Source: Pirellulales bacterium (lineage in GTDB: Bacteria; Planctomycetota; Planctomycetia; Pirellulales; JACPPG01). From it: a stretch of DNA of 64,000 nt. A program made the position numbers and the translations under genes. Below are positions 46,501 through 56,100 of the stretch, one piece after another (the stretch's first letter is position 1; each line of letters begins with the position of its first letter). Below the pieces are notes generated by a model. The model saw nothing but the letters and a program-made list of their open reading frames with translations, ran no database searches and had not been told where the DNA came from. The stretch is taken from assembly GCA_036499395.1 (NCBI GenBank), contig DASYDW010000122.1:186001-250000 (forward strand), written 5' to 3'.

Positions 46501-46692
46501 CGTGACAAGAACTTCGAGAAGACGATTTTGAAGAGTGAGATCGACGAAATCTCGAGCAGCGAGAAATCGCTCATGCCCGAGGGTTTTGAAAAGACGATAC
46601 CACCGCAAGACATGGCCGACCTGCTGGCATTCTTGAAGGAGATGCACTACGACATCGGCACGCAACCAGGCCGGCGCGAAGGTGGTGATTAG
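43564..46692 (+). CDS. PVC-type membrane-bound dehydrogenase with HEAT repeats and cytochrome c
   Basis: A 1042-residue protein with a membrane anchor/signal at about 5-25 and GGGAG just before the ATG. Residues 70-480 form a beta-propeller (IPGFHIELAAHEPDVVDPVAAAFDEQG; TDGDGRYD and TDGDGVAD Ca-binding loops; WITDM). Residues 500-880 are HEAT-like helical repeats. The haem site CMACH (Cys908, Cys911, His912) is in a cytochrome c domain followed by a motif typical of PVC-type 'haem-binding' proteins, VGPNLATT. Predicted role: periplasmic sugar or alcohol oxidation with electron transfer; substrate unknown. Such proteins are highly expanded in Planctomycetota. Confidence 0.93.
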   Translation: MSTATRFFIICLLGFVALLAGRLLPGRHRAHSKIARAAPSSTMTQTASTANQPARIPASVLPQLELDELLKPTPPKEPAEALKTFEAIPGFHIELAAHEPDVVDPVAAAFDEQGHLFVAEMRDYPFRPKEGDKPTGRVRMLTDTDGDGRYDRSTTFADELLWPTGVVCSNHGVYVAAAPNVYFFKDTDGDGVADERRVVFAGFGTQNEQGSVNCLTWGLDGKIYASTSKNGGQIRSGQYPKSEPVGISGRDFCFDPATEKLELVTGGGQFGNAFDDWGNRFLCDQANPSMEVMLPNRYLARNPLLAVPEAVNDLTPGAVKIFRISPLEGWRVVRSTRRLALGERGADSTGLNHHVLDGVAGLMIYRGDAYPPEFRGNLIVGDGQTNLVHRRRLEPDGVTFRSIRADENMEFVRSSDIWFRPVNSLNGPDGCVWITDMAREVIESVHVPWDVVSRINLKSQGRGRIYRIAPDGFRVPALPRLNEVGTAELVATLSHRGGWWRDTAQRLLRERQDPAAVQPLRTLLRESSFDLARLHALYTLEQLKALSDDDLQHALADESSGVREHAVTLSEARLSKSLELLSRVVHLAADDAPRVRFRVAFSLGEVKGTDAARQQAISGLATIGRRDGGDVWVRTAILSSSRPWASALLGELTQSAGDTADAALLRQLGFLVGRDEDHDNRAGTLLDALAGSPAASNFATLEPILLGLADGLRGAKTTIQQLQPKLPQTGAALVNRVVENAAKIVGDEQASTSARVRAIQVLSLGQVERTLPLLAPLLSAHAAEGIERAAVQSLATFDSPQVAAALIGPWRSYTPQSRSAVVQTIFSHPAWRSDLLAAIERGDVAANQITRVERGMLLALPDKDQRARAEKIFEADNSPRQEIYNQYRPTLEMAGTVQAGEKVYQRECMACHQVGKQGQAVGPNLATTKHRAPEELLMHILDPNREVQPAYIQYSVIDRDGGIYSGLIAAETASSITLRRDKNFEKTILKSEIDEISSSEKSLMPEGFEKTIPPQDMADLLAFLKEMHYDIGTQPGRREGGD

Positions 46693-46726
46693 ACGTAAAT
46701 AGCGCCGATTGATGGTGTCACAAGAA

Positions 46727-46760
46727 CCCCTCTGCCTCCGGGAGAGGGCCGGCTGAGGGG
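46727..46760. repeat. interspersed CCCTCTCC/GGAGAGGG palindromic repeat, copy 1
   Basis: Contains CCCCTCT, CTCCGGGAG and GAGAGGGC...TGAGGGG. It matches copies inside dnaE2 (49594-49626) and imuB (51155-51188) in the same orientation. It lies between the cytochrome gene and dnaE2, where the genes converge, and could add a hairpin to their 3' ends. Confidence 0.7.
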
Positions 46761-46805
46761 CATTTCGCGATTCTTCAGTGGCTACGCGATCGGCGTTCAG
46801 GCCTG

Positions 46806-49800
46806 TCAGTGGAAATCGCGAGAATGCGAATCCATCCGCGCGGAGATCTCGTGAACATCGATCAGGCGATTGGCCAGGATGTGAATTACTTCCCCTTGGC
46901 GTTCCAGTCGGCCCTGCGCGAGTAATGCCACGGCGTTTTTTGCCGCGGGGCGGAAACGCTGCCAGATGTCGGGGCGAATAACCAGATTCGCGACACCGGT
47001 TTCATCCTCGAGCGTTACGAACGTGATGCCGCTGGCGGTGCCAGGGCGCTGCCGCACGAGTACCAGGCCGGCTACGCGCACCTGACGGCCATGTCGGGCC
47101 GCGGAAAGTTCGTTCGCGCGGATGACGCCCAGCGGCGTGAGTGTCGCCCGCAAAAATGACATCGGATGCGCACGCAGCGAAAGGCCGGCCGTTTGATAAT
47201 CGGCCAGCACTTCTTCGTATGTCGTTAAGGCGGGTAGCAATGCGGCCGATTCTTGCTCGGCAGCCTCGGGCAAGGGATCGAAAAGTGGCAGCGCCCGAGC
47301 TTGCTCGCCGGCGGCCAGTGCCTGCCATAATCCTGTGCGCCGATCGAGGTCCAGCGAGCGCACGGCATCGGCCTTTACCAATCGCACCAAGAGCGGCCGC
47401 CCTAGTCGCGCGCGACGTGCCAGATCATCGAGCGAACGAAACGAGCCTGCGCCGCGCGCAGTGGAGATTCTTTCGGCGACCCCAGCAGGGAGGCCCAGCA
47501 GCAAACGCAGGCCGAGGCGCAGGGCGAACTCCGGGCCTTCTTCCAGGGTGCAATCCCACTCGCTCAGATTTACATCGACGGGTAACACTTTCACGCCGTG
47601 TTCGCGCGCGTCACGCACCAATTGGGCGGGCGCATAAAAACCCATCGGCTGGCTGTTCACCAGCGCCGCGGCGAACGCGGCTGGATAGTAATGCTTCAGC
47701 CAGGCCGAGACGTAGACCAATAGCGCGAAGCTAGCCGAATGAGATTCGGGAAAACCGTATTCGCCAAAGCCGCTGATCTGATGGAACACGTTTTCGGCGA
47801 ATTCCAACGTCAACCCGCGCGAGAGCATGCCTGTGATCAGCTTCTGGCGGAATTTTTCAATGACACCGGTCTTGCGCCAGGCACCCATTGCGCGGCGCAA
47901 TTGGTCGGCCTCGCCGGGTGTGAATCCGGCTGCCACCACGGCCAGCCGCATCGCCTGTTCCTGGAAGATGGGGACGCCCATCGTTTTTTTCAGCACCTCG
48001 CTAATCTCGTCGTTGGGGAACGAGACTGGCTCCAGGCCTGCGCGGCGTCGCAAATAAGGATGCACCATGTTTCCCTGGATCGGCCCGGGCCGGACGATCG
48101 CCACTTCGATCACCAGGTCGTAAAACTTGCGCGGCTGCAGCCGGGGCAACATGCTCATCTGTGCCCGGCTTTCGATCTGGAACACCCCCATCGTGTCCGC
48201 ATGACAAATCATTTCGTATACCGCCTCGTCGGCCTGCGGGATGTTGGCCAGCGTCAGTTGCCGGCCATAATGCTGCTCGACCAAGTCGAAGCATTTGTGA
48301 ATCGCGGTCAACATGCCCAGGGCCAGGCAATCAACTTTCAAAATGCCGAGCGTGTCGAGGTCGTCTTTGTCCCATTGAATCACGGTGCGACCGGGCATGG
48401 CGGCGTTTTCGATCGGCACCATTTCGCAAAGAGGGCCACGGGTCATCACCATACCGCCGACGTGCTGCGAAAGATGCCGCGGAAAGCCGACCAGTTGTTC
48501 GACCAGCGCGGCCAATTGCCGGCCGAGCGTGCTGCTGGCGTCAATGCCCGCCTCGCGCAACCCTTCACGCCAACGATCTTCGTACCCCCGACCGTCGATG
48601 GTTTTCGCCAGAGCATCGACCCGATCCAGCGACAGCCCGAGCGCTTTTCCCACATCGCGCACGGCCGATCGCAAACGATAGGTGATCACTTCGGCGGTCA
48701 TGCCGGCCCGCTCGCGGCCGTATTTGTCGTAGACGTATTGCAGCACTTCTTCACGGCGTTCGTGCTCGAAGTCGATGTCGATATCCGGTGCCTCGTTGCG
48801 CTCGAGGCTGACAAACCGCTCGAACAGCACGTCGATCTGCTCCGGATCGACCGAGGTCACACCCAGGCAATAGCACACGGCCGAATTCGCCGCCGAGCCG
48901 CGCCCCTGGCAGAGGATGTCCCGGCTGCGCGCATAGCGAATCAAGTCCCACACGGTGAGAAAGTAAGCCTCGTAGTGCAGCTTCTCGATCAGGACGAGCT
49001 CGTGCTCGACTAGCGTGCGCACCTTCGGCGGAATTCCTTGCGGATATCGCTTTTGCGCGCCGTGCCAGGTGAGCTGGGTTAGATGCGCCAGTGCCGTGAT
49101 GCCCGGCGGACAGAGTTCTTCGGGATATTCGTAGCGCAACTCTTCGAGCGAAAACGAGCAACGCTCGGCGATTTCAACCGTGCGTGCGATCGCCTCAGGA
49201 TGATCGGCAAATAACTCGGCCATCTCGTCCGGCGATTGCAAATGCCGCTCGGCATTGGCAAACTCGTGCGGACCGGCCTCGGCCACAGTTATTCCCTGCC
49301 GAGTCGCCGACAGAACATCCGCCAAGGCACGCCGCTCAGGCACGTGATAATGCACGTCATTGGCGGCCACCAGCGGCAACCCGGCTTGCGCTGCCAACCG
49401 GACCATCTCGGCCAGCACCTGCCGATCGTCCGGTCCGCGATGCAACTCGGCCAAGGCATAACAACGGTCGGTGAATATCTCACGGTAATGCAGCAATGCA
49501 TCAAGAGTGTTCAGGGCACGGGCAGCATGAGGTGCATGAACGGAATGTGTTGTCGCAGGAAGTTCTGCGAGAGTTGTTGCGGGAATTTCAAAACCCCTCT
49601 CTCTTTGGGAGAGGGCAGGGGGAGGGCCGGAAACTTGTCGAGCGGTGGAAATTTCTCTCTCACGCAGCGCGAGAATCGCGTCTCGGCCTGCCGGCTCATC
49701 GCCCATCGGAAGAGAAGTTGCTTGGAGAGTTGGTAAATAAGCCAGCGCCAATATGCCTGTCGCGTGCTCGGCCAGATCTTGCAGGTGCAGTAGGCATTCC

Positions 49801-50180
49801 CCCTTGGGTGCGCGACGACGCCCCAGGCTGAGCATGCGCGACAGATTCGCGTAGCCCGATCGATCGATGGCCAGCAGCACCACGGGGGGCGCATCGAGTG
49901 GATGAATTTCGGCACCGACGAGCAGCTTCAGCCCCACGGTCTTGGCGGCCGCATACGCTCGGACCACACCGGCCAGGCTTTCTCGATCAGTGACGGCCAG
50001 CGCCCGATAGCCCAATTCCGCGGCCCGCGCCACGAGTTCATCAGGATGCGATGCGCCGATGAGAAAGGAAAAGTTCGTCTTGGCATGCAATTCGGCATAA
50101 GGCGCCGCAGGTTCTGCCACGTCCGCTGGTGGCGGCGTCGCCAGATGAACTTCACGTTTAGCCGGAGGAGGATCAGGCAT
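46806..50180 (-). CDS. dnaE2: error-prone DNA polymerase DnaE2
   Basis: A 1124-residue C-family polymerase. The N-terminal PHP domain starts at about 30 (AELHAKTNFSFLIGASHPDELV). The catalytic acidic motif is PDIDIDFEHERR near residue 467. Later blocks include GRGSAANSAVCYCLGVT, FPRHLSQHVGGMVM, QWDKDDLDTLGILKVDCLALGML and EQAMRLAVVAAGFTPGEADQLRRAMG. DnaE2 does translesion synthesis together with ImuA and ImuB in the SOS response. Residues 169-205 contain a repeat-derived insertion (ALSQRERGF at 189-197) not expected in the family. The gene is last in the imuA-imuB-dnaE2 run. Confidence 0.95.
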   Translation of the reverse strand: MPDPPPAKREVHLATPPPADVAEPAAPYAELHAKTNFSFLIGASHPDELVARAAELGYRALAVTDRESLAGVVRAYAAAKTVGLKLLVGAEIHPLDAPPVVLLAIDRSGYANLSRMLSLGRRRAPKGECLLHLQDLAEHATGILALAYLPTLQATSLPMGDEPAGRDAILALREREISTARQVSGPPPALSQRERGFEIPATTLAELPATTHSVHAPHAARALNTLDALLHYREIFTDRCYALAELHRGPDDRQVLAEMVRLAAQAGLPLVAANDVHYHVPERRALADVLSATRQGITVAEAGPHEFANAERHLQSPDEMAELFADHPEAIARTVEIAERCSFSLEELRYEYPEELCPPGITALAHLTQLTWHGAQKRYPQGIPPKVRTLVEHELVLIEKLHYEAYFLTVWDLIRYARSRDILCQGRGSAANSAVCYCLGVTSVDPEQIDVLFERFVSLERNEAPDIDIDFEHERREEVLQYVYDKYGRERAGMTAEVITYRLRSAVRDVGKALGLSLDRVDALAKTIDGRGYEDRWREGLREAGIDASSTLGRQLAALVEQLVGFPRHLSQHVGGMVMTRGPLCEMVPIENAAMPGRTVIQWDKDDLDTLGILKVDCLALGMLTAIHKCFDLVEQHYGRQLTLANIPQADEAVYEMICHADTMGVFQIESRAQMSMLPRLQPRKFYDLVIEVAIVRPGPIQGNMVHPYLRRRAGLEPVSFPNDEISEVLKKTMGVPIFQEQAMRLAVVAAGFTPGEADQLRRAMGAWRKTGVIEKFRQKLITGMLSRGLTLEFAENVFHQISGFGEYGFPESHSASFALLVYVSAWLKHYYPAAFAAALVNSQPMGFYAPAQLVRDAREHGVKVLPVDVNLSEWDCTLEEGPEFALRLGLRLLLGLPAGVAERISTARGAGSFRSLDDLARRARLGRPLLVRLVKADAVRSLDLDRRTGLWQALAAGEQARALPLFDPLPEAAEQESAALLPALTTYEEVLADYQTAGLSLRAHPMSFLRATLTPLGVIRANELSAARHGRQVRVAGLVLVRQRPGTASGITFVTLEDETGVANLVIRPDIWQRFRPAAKNAVALLAQGRLERQGEVIHILANRLIDVHEISARMDSHSRDFH
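49594..49626. repeat. interspersed palindromic repeat inside dnaE2, copy 2
   Basis: CCCCTCTCTCTTTGGGAGAGGGCAGGGGGAGGG; on the coding (minus) strand it encodes the peptide PALSQRERG. The reading frame is preserved. The element matches copies 1 and 3. Confidence 0.7.
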
Positions 50181-50202
50181 GCGGCACGTTTCACTAAATC
50201 TG

Positions 50203-50241
50203 TTTCACCACAGAGACGCGGAGACACAGAAAAGAATGATG
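50203..50241. repeat. interspersed CACCACAGAGACGCGGAGACACAG repeat
   Basis: Lies in the 165-nt gap between imuB and dnaE2. It includes TTTCACCACAGAGACGCGG and GAGACACAGAAAAG, a purine-rich repeat type common in planctomycete and other bacterial intergenic DNA. It is a different family from the GGAGAGGG palindromes. A direct repeat AATGATGAA follows at 50234-50257. Confidence 0.5.
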
Positions 50242-50345
50242 AATGCAGAATGATGAACTGAAGGACCAGTATCTGCACTGCGCATGAGGTGCAAATCTGT
50301 GGGTGCCTTGTTTCACCGATTACCGGCTATCGAATGCTTCTTTTC

Positions 50346-52277
50346 TCAATCAAAATTGCCGTGCCAGAACCATTGACCGTCGCTGCGGCGGCGGAAGAGC
50401 CAGTGGCGATGGCCGTCTTGAGTTTCCACGCGGTAGTAATCGCGACGCACGCCCCGCCCGCGCCACCAGCCGGTTTCGATCCGCTCGGGCCCCCAACTGC
50501 GCGTCACGTGACGTCGTTCGTTCCCTAGCGTGAACCACAGCAGGGGACCGTCAGGCACCACGGCAACCACGGCCAGCGGCACTGGCCAGGGAGCCAAACG
50601 CAAGGGGCGCTGCGACCATTTGAAATGCCGCTCGCCACGATTTGCCGCCTGACTCTTGCCGCGCGGCGAGCGTCGATCCGTGGGCCGGTCCGCGCCGCGC
50701 CGCTCGCGCAGAGAGCGATCCGGCTGACGCGCGGATTCATTGCCGACCAGCGATTCGTAGCGGCAAGCTTCCTCAGGCTGGGCATCACTCGACAGGTCGA
50801 CGCGCAGCACGCATTGCCGTCCCAGGCGGCTGCTGAGCCGATCGACCAGCATCGCCAAGGCGCGTGGGTCGTCACGTCCCGCGGAAATCTCGAACAGTTC
50901 TCCTTGCCGACACTCCAATAGTTCGGTTTTTATGATCTTGATGCGAATCTCCGCCACCGGCTCGGTCAGACGCAATCGATCGAGTTGCATCCGTACTAAC
51001 TCGAACAAATAGCGAGGCGAGGCGCTGGGACGAAACAGTCCGACCGATACGGGGATCCGCATTCTCGACTCGCGCTGCGGATCCTTTTCTCGAAGAGAGT
51101 ATTTTTCTTCGTGAAGAGAATATTCCTTTTCTGAAAAATGGCGCTCCTCACAAGCCCTCTCCCTCGGGGAGAGGGCAGGGTGAGGGGCGAGTCCCTTGCG
51201 ATTTTCTACCTGCAACCCGTTGCCCACGAACTGCTGCCGGCTGCTTCCTAGTAGTTCGCATTCCAACCGCACGACGCCGCGTTGTTCGCGCAGCAGCATC
51301 CCGACCAATCGTTCCAATAATCGCTCGCTCACCGCCTCGATGACGTCATTGCGCGCCACCGGCTGTTCGAACGACCAGGTCGCCTCGAGCGCGGGCGACA
51401 ATGCCTCGGCGTGGATCACCTCCTCGGCCGTGCCGAGTAGTTGGTCCCAACGCTGCAACAGTTCCGGCCCCAGGCGGGCTGCCAGCGAAGACCGTGGCAG
51501 CGCCTGCAATTGTCCGATCTGCGCGAGCCCCAGGTCTGCAAGAAAACCGGCCTGCTCATTCGTCAATCGCAGCGCCGCGACCGGCAGGCAGGCCACGGCC
51601 AACAGAGATTCCCCTGGCGAAATGATCATGCCGGCCATCTCACTGGCGCCGGGTGCGTAATGGGCCACGGCCCAGGCCGTGCCGATCGTATCGGCCAGCG
51701 CCAAACGTACCTGCCACCCTTGCGCGCGCAGCTCGCGCGCGACTCGCGTGATCAAGGCTGACTCGTCGCCGAACAAAGGGCCCAGTCCGGTCACATCCAA
51801 GAGTAGACTTTCCGGATGTGGACCCTCTTCCAATCCCACTACGGGACTAAAGCGTTCGCACCAGGTGGCCAAGGCGACGAGCGCCGCGCGCGCCGCGAGC
51901 GGATCGTAACGTTGATAACAGCAAGCGGCCGGGCGTGTCGCGTCCGCCGCCACGGCGGTAGCTTCGGCCAGTGGCATGCCAGGCCGGATCGAACGCGCTC
52001 GCGCGGCGGACGAACAATAAGCGATTTGCAACGCCCCGCGCGCGGTTCTCTCGTAAAGCGCCACGGCCAGGCCGGTTTCTGACGCAGCCGTTCGAGAGCC
52101 TGGCGATCGTCCAGTGGATTTACCAGGCGCATGCCCCGACTTCTTCGTCGCAATGTTTTTCGTGACTTGCACGTCCCCCAAGACGTCGCTGGGGCGGTTC
52201 TTACCCTCCGGTTGCGTGGCGCACCACTGTTGCAGTGGCCACTGCGGGAGCCAGACGCACAATACCCGTCTCATCAT
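50346..52277 (-). CDS. imuB: ImuB, Y-family-like mutasome protein
   Basis: A 643-residue protein from the ATG at MMRRVLCVWLPQWPLQQW. It resembles Y-family polymerases: YERTARGALQIAYCSSAARARSIRPGMPLAEA, then ESLLLDVTGLGPLFGDE and LAALRLTNEQAGFLADLGL. ImuB lacks catalytic acidic residues in the family and bridges ImuA and DnaE2 to the beta clamp. The C-terminal segment (GPERIETGWW...YYRVETQDGHRHWLFRRRSDGQWFWHGNFD) is characteristic. A repeat-derived insertion encoding APHPALSPRERACEE lies near residues 361-375. The gene overlaps the end of imuA by 77 bp. Confidence 0.9.
   Translation of the reverse strand: MMRRVLCVWLPQWPLQQWCATQPEGKNRPSDVLGDVQVTKNIATKKSGHAPGKSTGRSPGSRTAASETGLAVALYERTARGALQIAYCSSAARARSIRPGMPLAEATAVAADATRPAACCYQRYDPLAARAALVALATWCERFSPVVGLEEGPHPESLLLDVTGLGPLFGDESALITRVARELRAQGWQVRLALADTIGTAWAVAHYAPGASEMAGMIISPGESLLAVACLPVAALRLTNEQAGFLADLGLAQIGQLQALPRSSLAARLGPELLQRWDQLLGTAEEVIHAEALSPALEATWSFEQPVARNDVIEAVSERLLERLVGMLLREQRGVVRLECELLGSSRQQFVGNGLQVENRKGLAPHPALSPRERACEERHFSEKEYSLHEEKYSLREKDPQRESRMRIPVSVGLFRPSASPRYLFELVRMQLDRLRLTEPVAEIRIKIIKTELLECRQGELFEISAGRDDPRALAMLVDRLSSRLGRQCVLRVDLSSDAQPEEACRYESLVGNESARQPDRSLRERRGADRPTDRRSPRGKSQAANRGERHFKWSQRPLRLAPWPVPLAVVAVVPDGPLLWFTLGNERRHVTRSWGPERIETGWWRGRGVRRDYYRVETQDGHRHWLFRRRSDGQWFWHGNFD
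51155..51188. repeat. interspersed palindromic repeat inside imuB, copy 3
   Basis: CCCTCTCCC-TCGGGGAGAGGGCAGGGTGAGGGGC, with the palindrome CCCTCTCCC-TCG-GGGAGAGGG at its core. It encodes part of APHPALSPRERA in the ImuB frame. It matches copies at 46727 and 49594 in orientation and order of parts. Confidence 0.75.
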
Positions 52278-52923
52278 TGAGTTCCAAATTGAAGGTCCGT
52301 CCCCCTGCGTTCCCACGCAATCGCAATAGCTCCACGCGCAACTGGCGCTCAGCCGCCGAGACCAGCGGCGTTACCAGAAAGCGCACCTCGGCCCAACAGG
52401 GATCGCCGCGCGTCGTGGCCGGCCGAATCATAAGGCCGAGATTCCCGCCCGCCTCGGCTGCCAATTGCAAACGTCGTCCCACGCGTGCCGGGCACTTTTC
52501 TAACCAGCACAACACAGCTGCCACGCCCGATGAGCGCAATGATTGATCCAGCGCCCATTGCTCGTCAGCAGCGCTCTCAGGCCGCACCACGATCAGCCGC
52601 GCAAGCTCCATGCCGGCCTGGACCGCGGCGAGCGGATAAAAACTCTTCGTGCGATCGACCACGACCAGCGGTCCACCATCCCGACAAGCCTCGCGTGCGG
52701 CCGATAATGCCAGACTGCCCGCGCCACTGCCGGCGCCTGGCGACAGCCATTCGACGAGCGTCCCGCGAGTCAGCCCACCCTGCGGTAGATGACGATCCAG
52801 CGCCGTACAGCCGGTGGAAACCGGAGTCGCGACGCCACGTCGCGCTCGAGAGAACCGCTCCAGGCTCTCCTGTAATTGGGCGACGATCTGCCGCCGGATT
52901 GGCGGTAAGTTCTTGTCATGCAT
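52201..52923 (-). CDS. imuA: ImuA, RecA-like mutasome accessory protein
   Basis: A 240-residue protein. The ATG at MHDKNLPPIRRQ is preferred; the frame is open upstream but runs into the promoter. It has TGCTALDRHLPQGGLTRGTLVEWLS, the ImuA/SulA-like entry to a RecA-type core, then SGAGSLALSAAREACRDGGPLVVVDRTKSFYPLAAVQAG (the Walker A-like loop is GAGSGAGS, degenerate) and LRVELLRLRGNAGGRTFNLELN. With ImuB and DnaE2 it forms the mutasome for damage-induced mutagenesis. The gene is first in the operon, next to a LexA-like promoter. Confidence 0.88.
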   Translation of the reverse strand: MHDKNLPPIRRQIVAQLQESLERFSRARRGVATPVSTGCTALDRHLPQGGLTRGTLVEWLSPGAGSGAGSLALSAAREACRDGGPLVVVDRTKSFYPLAAVQAGMELARLIVVRPESAADEQWALDQSLRSSGVAAVLCWLEKCPARVGRRLQLAAEAGGNLGLMIRPATTRGDPCWAEVRFLVTPLVSAAERQLRVELLRLRGNAGGRTFNLELNDETGIVRLAPAVATATVVRHATGG

Positions 52924-52945
52924 AGCGTTACCGATTGCTAGCAAT

Positions 52946-52973
52946 AGTGTACATTTGTACCGTAAATTGTCAA
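52946..52973 (-). promoter_or_regulatory. imuA promoter with LexA-like box
   Basis: On the minus strand TTGACA (52973-52968), a 16-bp spacer and TACACT (52951-52946) form a promoter. Within the spacer and -10 lies GGTACAAATGTACA (52961-52948): GTAC-N4-GTAC, which agrees with the cyanobacterial LexA consensus RGTACNNNDGTWCB except at its last base. A LexA repressor there would block RNA polymerase until DNA damage. The predicted start is about 15 nt before the ATG. Confidence 0.6.
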
Positions 52974-53168
52974 GATGAATTTCTTCGAGCGAATAACCAA
53001 TTCGGGAAAAACCTGCGACGAGAGAAAGCGTCGGGTGGGAAAGCCGGCGCGAAGAAATCATGCGAACGGCAGCCGCGGGAACAGGGCCGCGATGGAGAAT
53101 CGCCGGCGCAACGCGTGCTCAATTCACGCGAGGAAAGCTCACCCAATCCGAACGCAGAGATCGCGTCA

Positions 53169-56100
53169 TCAACTCGGCAGCGGCAACGGCGACCATTCGA
53201 TGTCGCAGCGCGTATGCAGCCGTGCGGCAAGCGCCGCGCAGTGCGGCTGCCCGTCGATCAAAGAAACGGCTGCCTCCCATAACGGCACCGCGGCCATCTC
53301 GTAGCACAGCACGGGGTCGATGGCATCGTCGACGACCACCGACGGGGCATGACCGGCACATCTTGTTACCGACTCAGCCAGCGCCGCGCCCTCCTGCTGC
53401 TGGCCACACATCACCAGCAGGCGCCGATCGCCGCCGCAACTGCTCAGTATCGGCATGGCTTCAGTGAGGCAGGAACTGAGCAACTCGTCGCCGCCCGTTC
53501 CTTTCTCGCTATCTTCGAATGGCTTTTGCGCCAGCGCCGCGGAACGAACGGCGCCCAGCATCATGATCCGCGAGCGCGAGCGGAGTGTTGCGACCAGCGA
53601 CTCACGGAATTCTCTTCCTTTTGCCAGTCCAGCCCACAGCCCACCGTGTTCGCGCACAAAAATACTTTGAAACTCTTCGTCCAATTGGGCCAGGAACTGC
53701 GGCCGGTGCTGTTCGAGGACGGCGCCGAGCGCGGCGTCGATCGCCACGGCGGCTCCTTCGCGCACGGCGTGGCGGGGGCGGGCCTCGTGCTCGAACAACA
53801 ACGCCAGGCGGGCCAACTCGCGGCGGGCCTCGGATAAGCTGTCGGCAATCGAGGTTAGCTCCCAGGCTAACTGCTGAGCGAACTTCATGGCCATCGCAAA
53901 CAGCGTGTCCATGAATTTCAGATTGGCGTATTGCAGCAAGCGCGCGTGCTGATCACCTGGCGAGGCCGAGGTCGTACCGCGTGCCGGCCATAAGCGCGAG
54001 CGAGACTTGCCGCCGATCACCACCACGGCCGCCGTGCGCATTTCCTCGATGGTCTTGTTACGGGTCTTCTGGGCCGCGTCACGCAATGGTCGGACGTGGC
54101 GAGCCAACTCTTCGATGGCTTGCGCTGCTCCGGCAAAACGGATGCGCGGATTGTCGGCCAATTCCACCGCCCAGGCACGCAGCGTTTGGGCCTGCTGCCG
54201 GCAGGCCTCGCGAATATGAGCTTCGAGCGTTGCAACGAGTTTGGTCGCCTCGGCGCCCGAGGCCGGCATTCCCAACGCGCGATCGAGCGCGGCGATTTGC
54301 GGATGCAGCTCGTCATTCAGATCGCCAGAACTACCCGCGCTGAGCGGCAACGAAGCGATTCGAGTGACTTCACTGCTCAGGAACGAATCGACATCGCATC
54401 CCAGGCAAGATTCGGCCGCTCGTTCCAAGGCATCGGTGATGGTGTCGAGCGACAGATCCATAAGTGCGATGCGCTCGCTTGCGAACCGGCCGATGTCAGC
54501 ACTGGACAACATGCCGAGCGGCGGCCGGAGGGCGCGATCGGCCGCCCCGGACTGCCGAACGTGGCGGTCCGACACAGCGCCACACCACTGTTCAAGGAGC
54601 GCACCGCACACAGCATCAGCCGCGATGCCGACCAGCTCGTCACCGGCGCCTAATCGGCAAATACCAAACGTGCGCAGGAAAATGTCGTCGTTGGTCGCTG
54701 TTCCATCTTGCGGCGGGTGTGATTCATGTTGCGCTGCGTCGAGCCAGCCAGCAGCGGCCGTCGCTGTGCCCAGGAACAAATAATCGGCCACGTTGCGCGC
54801 TGCGCCTGGCAAGTCGTGTTCACCTAACTCGCCGCCGAGATGCACGAGATACAAATTCGGCAGGCGCGACTGGTCGGCGCTAATCGCCGGCAGTTCAAAC
54901 GCCGCTTCGCCCGGATAGCCGTGGCGATAGAAGTGGTCCAGCTCGCTGAGCGTTCCAAACGTATTGGCCACGGCCAGCTCGTGTGCCGCGGTGTTGCGGC
55001 TGGTCCAATGCAAAAGCAAGATTTGCAGGCAATCGTCGGCCAGGCCACGAGCACGCACCATGTTGCGCAGCAAATAGGCCACGTCCAACGCCATGCCGCC
55101 CCCGGTACCACCCGAGATCGATGCCACGAGCGTCACGCGCGGCGCCGCTTCTCCCAGCGTCAATCCTGTGGCGGCGGCGGTCGCCGCCACGGTCGCCGGA
55201 TCTGCGATCGTATCCAGAGCGGCATTCAATTGCTCAACCAGCGTCTCGGCATGATCCACGAGTGCCAACCGTCCCAGCGGACGCAAACCCTCGGTCTCGA
55301 GCGAGCGCGGAATGTTGTACAACCAGCGACGACTCATCCATGCCAGGAGTCTGGTCGAGCCACGGCGGTAATCCTCGGGCCGACGCAAAGGCATCGCCAA
55401 CAGGTTTTCGGCGTTGGTATGGGCGTGCTGCTCGCCTTCTTCGACGTCGGGATTCGTATCCGCGGCCAGCAATTGCACAGCCGGCACTTTTTTCAAATCG
55501 CCGAAGCGATCTGCCAATCGCCTTTGCAATTGCCCGAGCACCAGGCGTGCTGTTCCGCCCAATCCGACGAACAGTGTCGGCCGAACAGTTGCGGTGGCTG
55601 TGACGTCGAGAGGGGGAAGGTCTCGAATCGTGGGTTGTGTCCGCGCACGTCGTTGGGGGGCGGGCGCAGGAGCCGGCTGATGGCTAAGCGGCGCTGTGCC
55701 CGGCTGCGTCGAAGCTTGGTGGATGGGCGCCGCCTCGCCGAGCGGCTCGGACAATAGGTCTGGCGCCTCGCTGGATGGCGGTCCGGATGACTTTTCGACC
55801 ACTCCTACGCATGTCGCTGTGCCCGATGAGGAGCCAGCAGCGGAAGGCGACGCTGCCGGTTGCCCACCGTCCAGCATCTGTGTGCAGGTCTCTGGCGCCG
55901 GAATGGGCGTCGGCCGCACGGGATGGGTTTCGTTGGTCGCGAGCGGCGTCGTATCACCACTGGCCGGCGCCGCCGGTCGTGCCTGGGAAGTGGAACGCCC
56001 TGCGGCAAACAACGCGTCGACCATTTCGCGCGCTGTGGGGTAGCGCGCGGTTGGATCTTTGCAGAGGGCGCGCTCGATGATCGTCTTATCTTGCAATGGC

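Noticed and set aside
47739-49013. Long plus-strand frame (424 codons) antisense to dnaE2
   Set aside because: It lies wholly opposite the dnaE2 coding frame, is His/Gln/Arg-rich without domain signals, and mirrors the GC-rich codon pattern of the real gene.
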